Source: Cyclobacteriaceae bacterium
GTDB taxonomy: Bacteria; Bacteroidota; Bacteroidia; Cytophagales; Cyclobacteriaceae
Assembly (NCBI GenBank): GCA_025455015.1
Contig: JALONI010000025.1
Coordinates: forward strand, 1-34,036
Direction of reading: 5' to 3'
DNA length: 34,036 nucleotides
Program-made: the position numbers and the translations under genes
Shown here: positions 32,071 to 34,036 of the stretch, in pieces
How the letters are laid out: the number at the start of each line of letters is the position of its first letter
Position numbering within the stretch: position 1 is the stretch's first letter
Notes under the pieces: generated by a model
Databases searched by the model: none
Told to the model about the DNA's origin: nothing
Seen by the model: the letters and a program-made list of their open reading frames with translations, nothing else

Positions 32071-32211
32071 CCTATTTCTCATCGCTTGCTTCGCGGCCGC
32101 TCAGGCAGCCTGGGGGCCGGTGGGCATATTGAACTGGCGCCCATGTTCGAAGTGGGCGATCCGGTTTTGAGATCAAGCTGGGGAATCCGGTATCGGTTTT
32201 TGAAAAACTGA
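32060..32211 (+). pseudogene. Probable relic of a small secreted or outer-membrane protein gene
   Basis: ATG 32060 opens a signal-peptide-like frame (MLRNLFLIACFAAAQAAWG) that stops at 32168-32170. From about 32115 a second frame of the same strand reads GGHIELAPMFEVGDP and ends in SSWGIRYRFLKN with a stop at 32209-32211; this looks like the last strands of an outer-membrane protein. The two frames would join if the run of five G after 32108 had one more G. It is either a frameshifted small gene of about 50 codons or the fused ends of a deleted larger gene. Confidence is low because the region is short. Confidence 0.35.
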
Positions 32212-32267
32212 TCGCCCGCAAGACAGCCCCCTGGCCAAACGCTTTCCGCCCAATCCAACAATCCTGT

Positions 32268-32275
32268 TATTTTTG
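32268..32275 (+). promoter_or_regulatory. -7 box for the peptidylprolyl isomerase gene
   Basis: TATTTTTG fits TAnnTTTG exactly. Transcription would start near 32280, immediately before a terminator-like hairpin at 32283-32306. No good -33 match is present at the expected distance. Confidence 0.45.
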
Positions 32276-32282
32276 TAGGTTC

Positions 32283-32306
32283 AAAGCCCCGAAAATGGGC
32301 TTTTTT
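32283..32306 (+). terminator. Terminator-like hairpin in the leader of the isomerase gene
   Basis: A perfect 7-base stem, AAAGCCC (32283-32289) and GGGCTTT (32297-32303), has a 7-base loop and is followed by more T. It ends 7 bases before the start codon at 32314. It may simply terminate the partner-switching operon that ends at 32070. It also lies downstream of the exact -7 box at 32268, so it could act as an attenuator or as an mRNA 5' hairpin. Confidence 0.7.
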
Positions 32307-32313
32307 GCTGATT

Positions 32314-34036
32314 ATGAGAGCTTTTGTTTTTTTCGTCTCCTGTTTGGCCGCCTCGGTAGCGGTAGCCCAGAAACCGGCCCTGCTCTTTAGCGTGGGCGCC
32401 ACCGAGGTGCCGGCCGATGAGTTCGTGCACATCTACCAAAAAAACCACGCCAACCAGCCCGAGGCCTTTACCGAGCCCAAGGTCAATGAGTATCTGAACC
32501 TGTACATCAACTTTAAGTTGAAAGTAACAGAGGCGCGCGCACGAGGCTTGGACACCACCGCCAAGTTTCGCAACGAATTCAAAACCTACCGCGAAGACCT
32601 GCGAAAACCCTTTACGGCCACGCCCGATGCGCTGGACAAAGCCACGCGCGAAACCTACGAGCGCTTGCGCGAAGAAGTAAAAGCCGCCCACATCCTCTTC
32701 CGCCTGCCCGACAGCCCCGGTGCGGCCGATACCCTTGCGGCCTGGAATAAATGCCAAGCCGCCCAAGCGCGACTTCAGGCAGGCGAAGACTTTTACAAAC
32801 TTGCCAGCGAATTGAGCGAAGACCCCTCTGCCAAGTACAACCGGGGCGATCTGGGTTTTTTTACCGCCATGCAGATGGTGTATCCGTTTGAAAAGGCCGC
32901 CTATGACCTGCCGCCCGGGCAGGTAAGCAAGCCCGTGCGCACGCGCTTTGGGTATCACCTCATCAAGGTGGAAAGCCGCCAGCCCGCACGTGGCGAAGTG
33001 GAAGTATCGCACATCCTGCTGCGCAAAACCGGCACGGACGACAAGGCCCTGCGCGACAAGATTTTCATGATTGACGAACAGCTTCGAAAGGGCCGCCCGT
33101 GGGAGGAAGTCTGCAAAGAGTTTTCGGAAGACGTAAACACCAAAGACGCGGGCGGAAAGCTACGGCCCTTTGGCGTGGGCGCGCTGGCCTCGGTACCCGA
33201 GTTTGAAACCATGGCTTTTGCGCTGCGCGAACCGGGGCAACGATCCGATCCGTTTTCGTCCAACATCGGGTGGCATATTGTGCGGCTGGAGAAAAAGATA
33301 CCCTTGCCGCCCTATGCCGAACTGGAAGCCTCGCTCAAGAAGCGCGTGGCCCGCGATGAGCGATTGCAGGCTTCGCGCAAGTGGGTTGATGCCCAACGCA
33401 AAAAAACATTCCTCTTTTCGGAGGAGCCAGCCGTCAAGGAAAAGGTGCTGGCCTTGGCCGACACGCTGTTGGTGAAGGGCCAATGGACGTACCGGGGCGC
33501 GAGCTCGCTCTTGAGCGAGCGGCTCTTCACCGTCAGTGGTCAACCGCGCCTGGTGAAAAACTTCGTGGCGTTTGTGCTGAGCGAGCAGAAGCAGACACCC
33601 CAGAGCCCTGCCTTGTACATGGCCCAGTTGTATGAGACGTTTGTGGAAGGCACATTGGCCACAGCCGAAGAAGAAAAACTGGTGAAAGAAAAACCCGAGT
33701 TTCGCCACTTGCTGACGGAATACCGGGAGGGCATTCTTTTGTTTGAGATCATGGAACAAGAAGTGTGGAACAAAGCCTCGGAAGACAGCGCAGGCCTGGC
33801 GCAGTTTTACGCATCCAACAGGGAAAAATACCGCGCGGGCGAACGCACAGAGGCACGCATTTTTAGCCACGGCAGCGTGGCCGAACTGGACGTGGTGGAA
33901 GCGAAAATACGAACGGGGGACACCCTGACCGTGGCGGACACCCAAAAACTAAAATCAGCCCAGCCGTGGCGCAAGTTTGAGCCAGGCGAAAACGAATGGG
34001 TGGATATGGCCGGTGGCCAACCCGGCCCGCACCGCT
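32314..34036 (+). CDS. SurA-like periplasmic peptidylprolyl isomerase, partial
   Basis: The first 574 codons are visible; the gene runs off the right edge. It has a signal peptide (hydrophobic residues about 3-18, ending VAQ), an N-terminal chaperone-like helical domain, then two parvulin domains. The first is from about residue 125 (AAHILFRLP ... GDLGFF ... RTRFGYHLIKV); the second follows at about 230 (EVSHILLRKT ... GGKLRPFG ... NIGWHIVRLE). A helical region after the second parvulin contains another parvulin-like start (YREGILLFEIMEQEVW). This is the long (700-800 residue) SurA/PpiC-type isomerase common in Bacteroidota, which helps outer-membrane proteins fold in the periplasm. ATG 32314 follows a terminator-like hairpin. 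Confidence 0.93.
   Translation, partial: MRAFVFFVSCLAASVAVAQKPALLFSVGATEVPADEFVHIYQKNHANQPEAFTEPKVNEYLNLYINFKLKVTEARARGLDTTAKFRNEFKTYREDLRKPFTATPDALDKATRETYERLREEVKAAHILFRLPDSPGAADTLAAWNKCQAAQARLQAGEDFYKLASELSEDPSAKYNRGDLGFFTAMQMVYPFEKAAYDLPPGQVSKPVRTRFGYHLIKVESRQPARGEVEVSHILLRKTGTDDKALRDKIFMIDEQLRKGRPWEEVCKEFSEDVNTKDAGGKLRPFGVGALASVPEFETMAFALREPGQRSDPFSSNIGWHIVRLEKKIPLPPYAELEASLKKRVARDERLQASRKWVDAQRKKTFLFSEEPAVKEKVLALADTLLVKGQWTYRGASSLLSERLFTVSGQPRLVKNFVAFVLSEQKQTPQSPALYMAQLYETFVEGTLATAEEEKLVKEKPEFRHLLTEYREGILLFEIMEQEVWNKASEDSAGLAQFYASNREKYRAGERTEARIFSHGSVAELDVVEAKIRTGDTLTVADTQKLKSAQPWRKFEPGENEWVDMAGGQPGPHR

Overview
The window looks chromosomal and comes from a member of the Bacteroidota, most likely a Cytophagales-type environmental species with moderately high GC. 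The evidence is a fused MurF-alanine racemase, a bacterial geranylgeranylglyceryl-phosphate-type synthase, a TonB-dependent receptor with an N-terminal carboxypeptidase-D-like domain, a lipoprotein of the 'type 1 periplasmic-binding fold' group, very few Shine-Dalgarno sequences, and repeated TAnnTTTG-like -7 promoter boxes 10-40 bases before start codons. The phylum is secure; the order is an inference. No rRNA, tRNA, CRISPR array, prophage or insertion sequence was seen.

Layout. 1-4257 (minus) is a tightly overlapping five-gene operon: a DPM-like GT2, a cellulose-synthase-like GT2, a GT-C membrane mannosyltransferase-like protein, an exported rhodanese and a TIGR04282-type protein cut by the window edge. 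4354-6201 is an orphan membrane histidine kinase. 6208-9293 (minus) is a redox pair: an FAD/NAD(P) oxidoreductase and a polytopic 4Fe-4S protein. 9432-15541 holds metabolic and housekeeping genes (YdeI-like, ornithine aminotransferase, HAD phosphatase, MazG, a shortened 3-hydroxyacyl-CoA dehydrogenase-like protein, a metallo-beta-lactamase-fold hydrolase, an SRPBCC protein), and most of the intergenic repeats lie here. 15680-18477 (minus) is csaA followed by murF-alr.

18529-22054 holds a small secreted protein, then a TonB receptor and a surface-type lipoprotein. The last two each have a promoter whose -7 box overlaps the same inverted repeat, TGCAACnnnGTTGCA, which suggests one (probably metal-sensing) repressor controls both. 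22150-24867 is a compact plus-strand run: holin-like membrane protein, anchored coiled-coil protein, GGGP synthase, a small cysteine-rich secreted protein and an aldo/keto reductase. 24888-26105 holds two Uma2-family genes made by a tandem duplication of about 0.68 kb whose first 39 codons stayed almost identical while the rest diverged. 26196-29042 is uvrA. 29213-32070 is a complete partner-switching module (membrane PP2C phosphatase, STAS antagonist, RsbW-like kinase). It is followed by a probable relic of a secreted or outer-membrane protein gene, and then by a SurA-like peptidylprolyl isomerase that runs off the right edge behind a terminator-like leader hairpin.

The observations most worth following are the shared operator of the receptor/lipoprotein pair, the mosaic Uma2 duplication, the glycosyltransferase-rhodanese operon, the Fe-S/FAD membrane redox pair, and the partner switch with no sigma factor in view.
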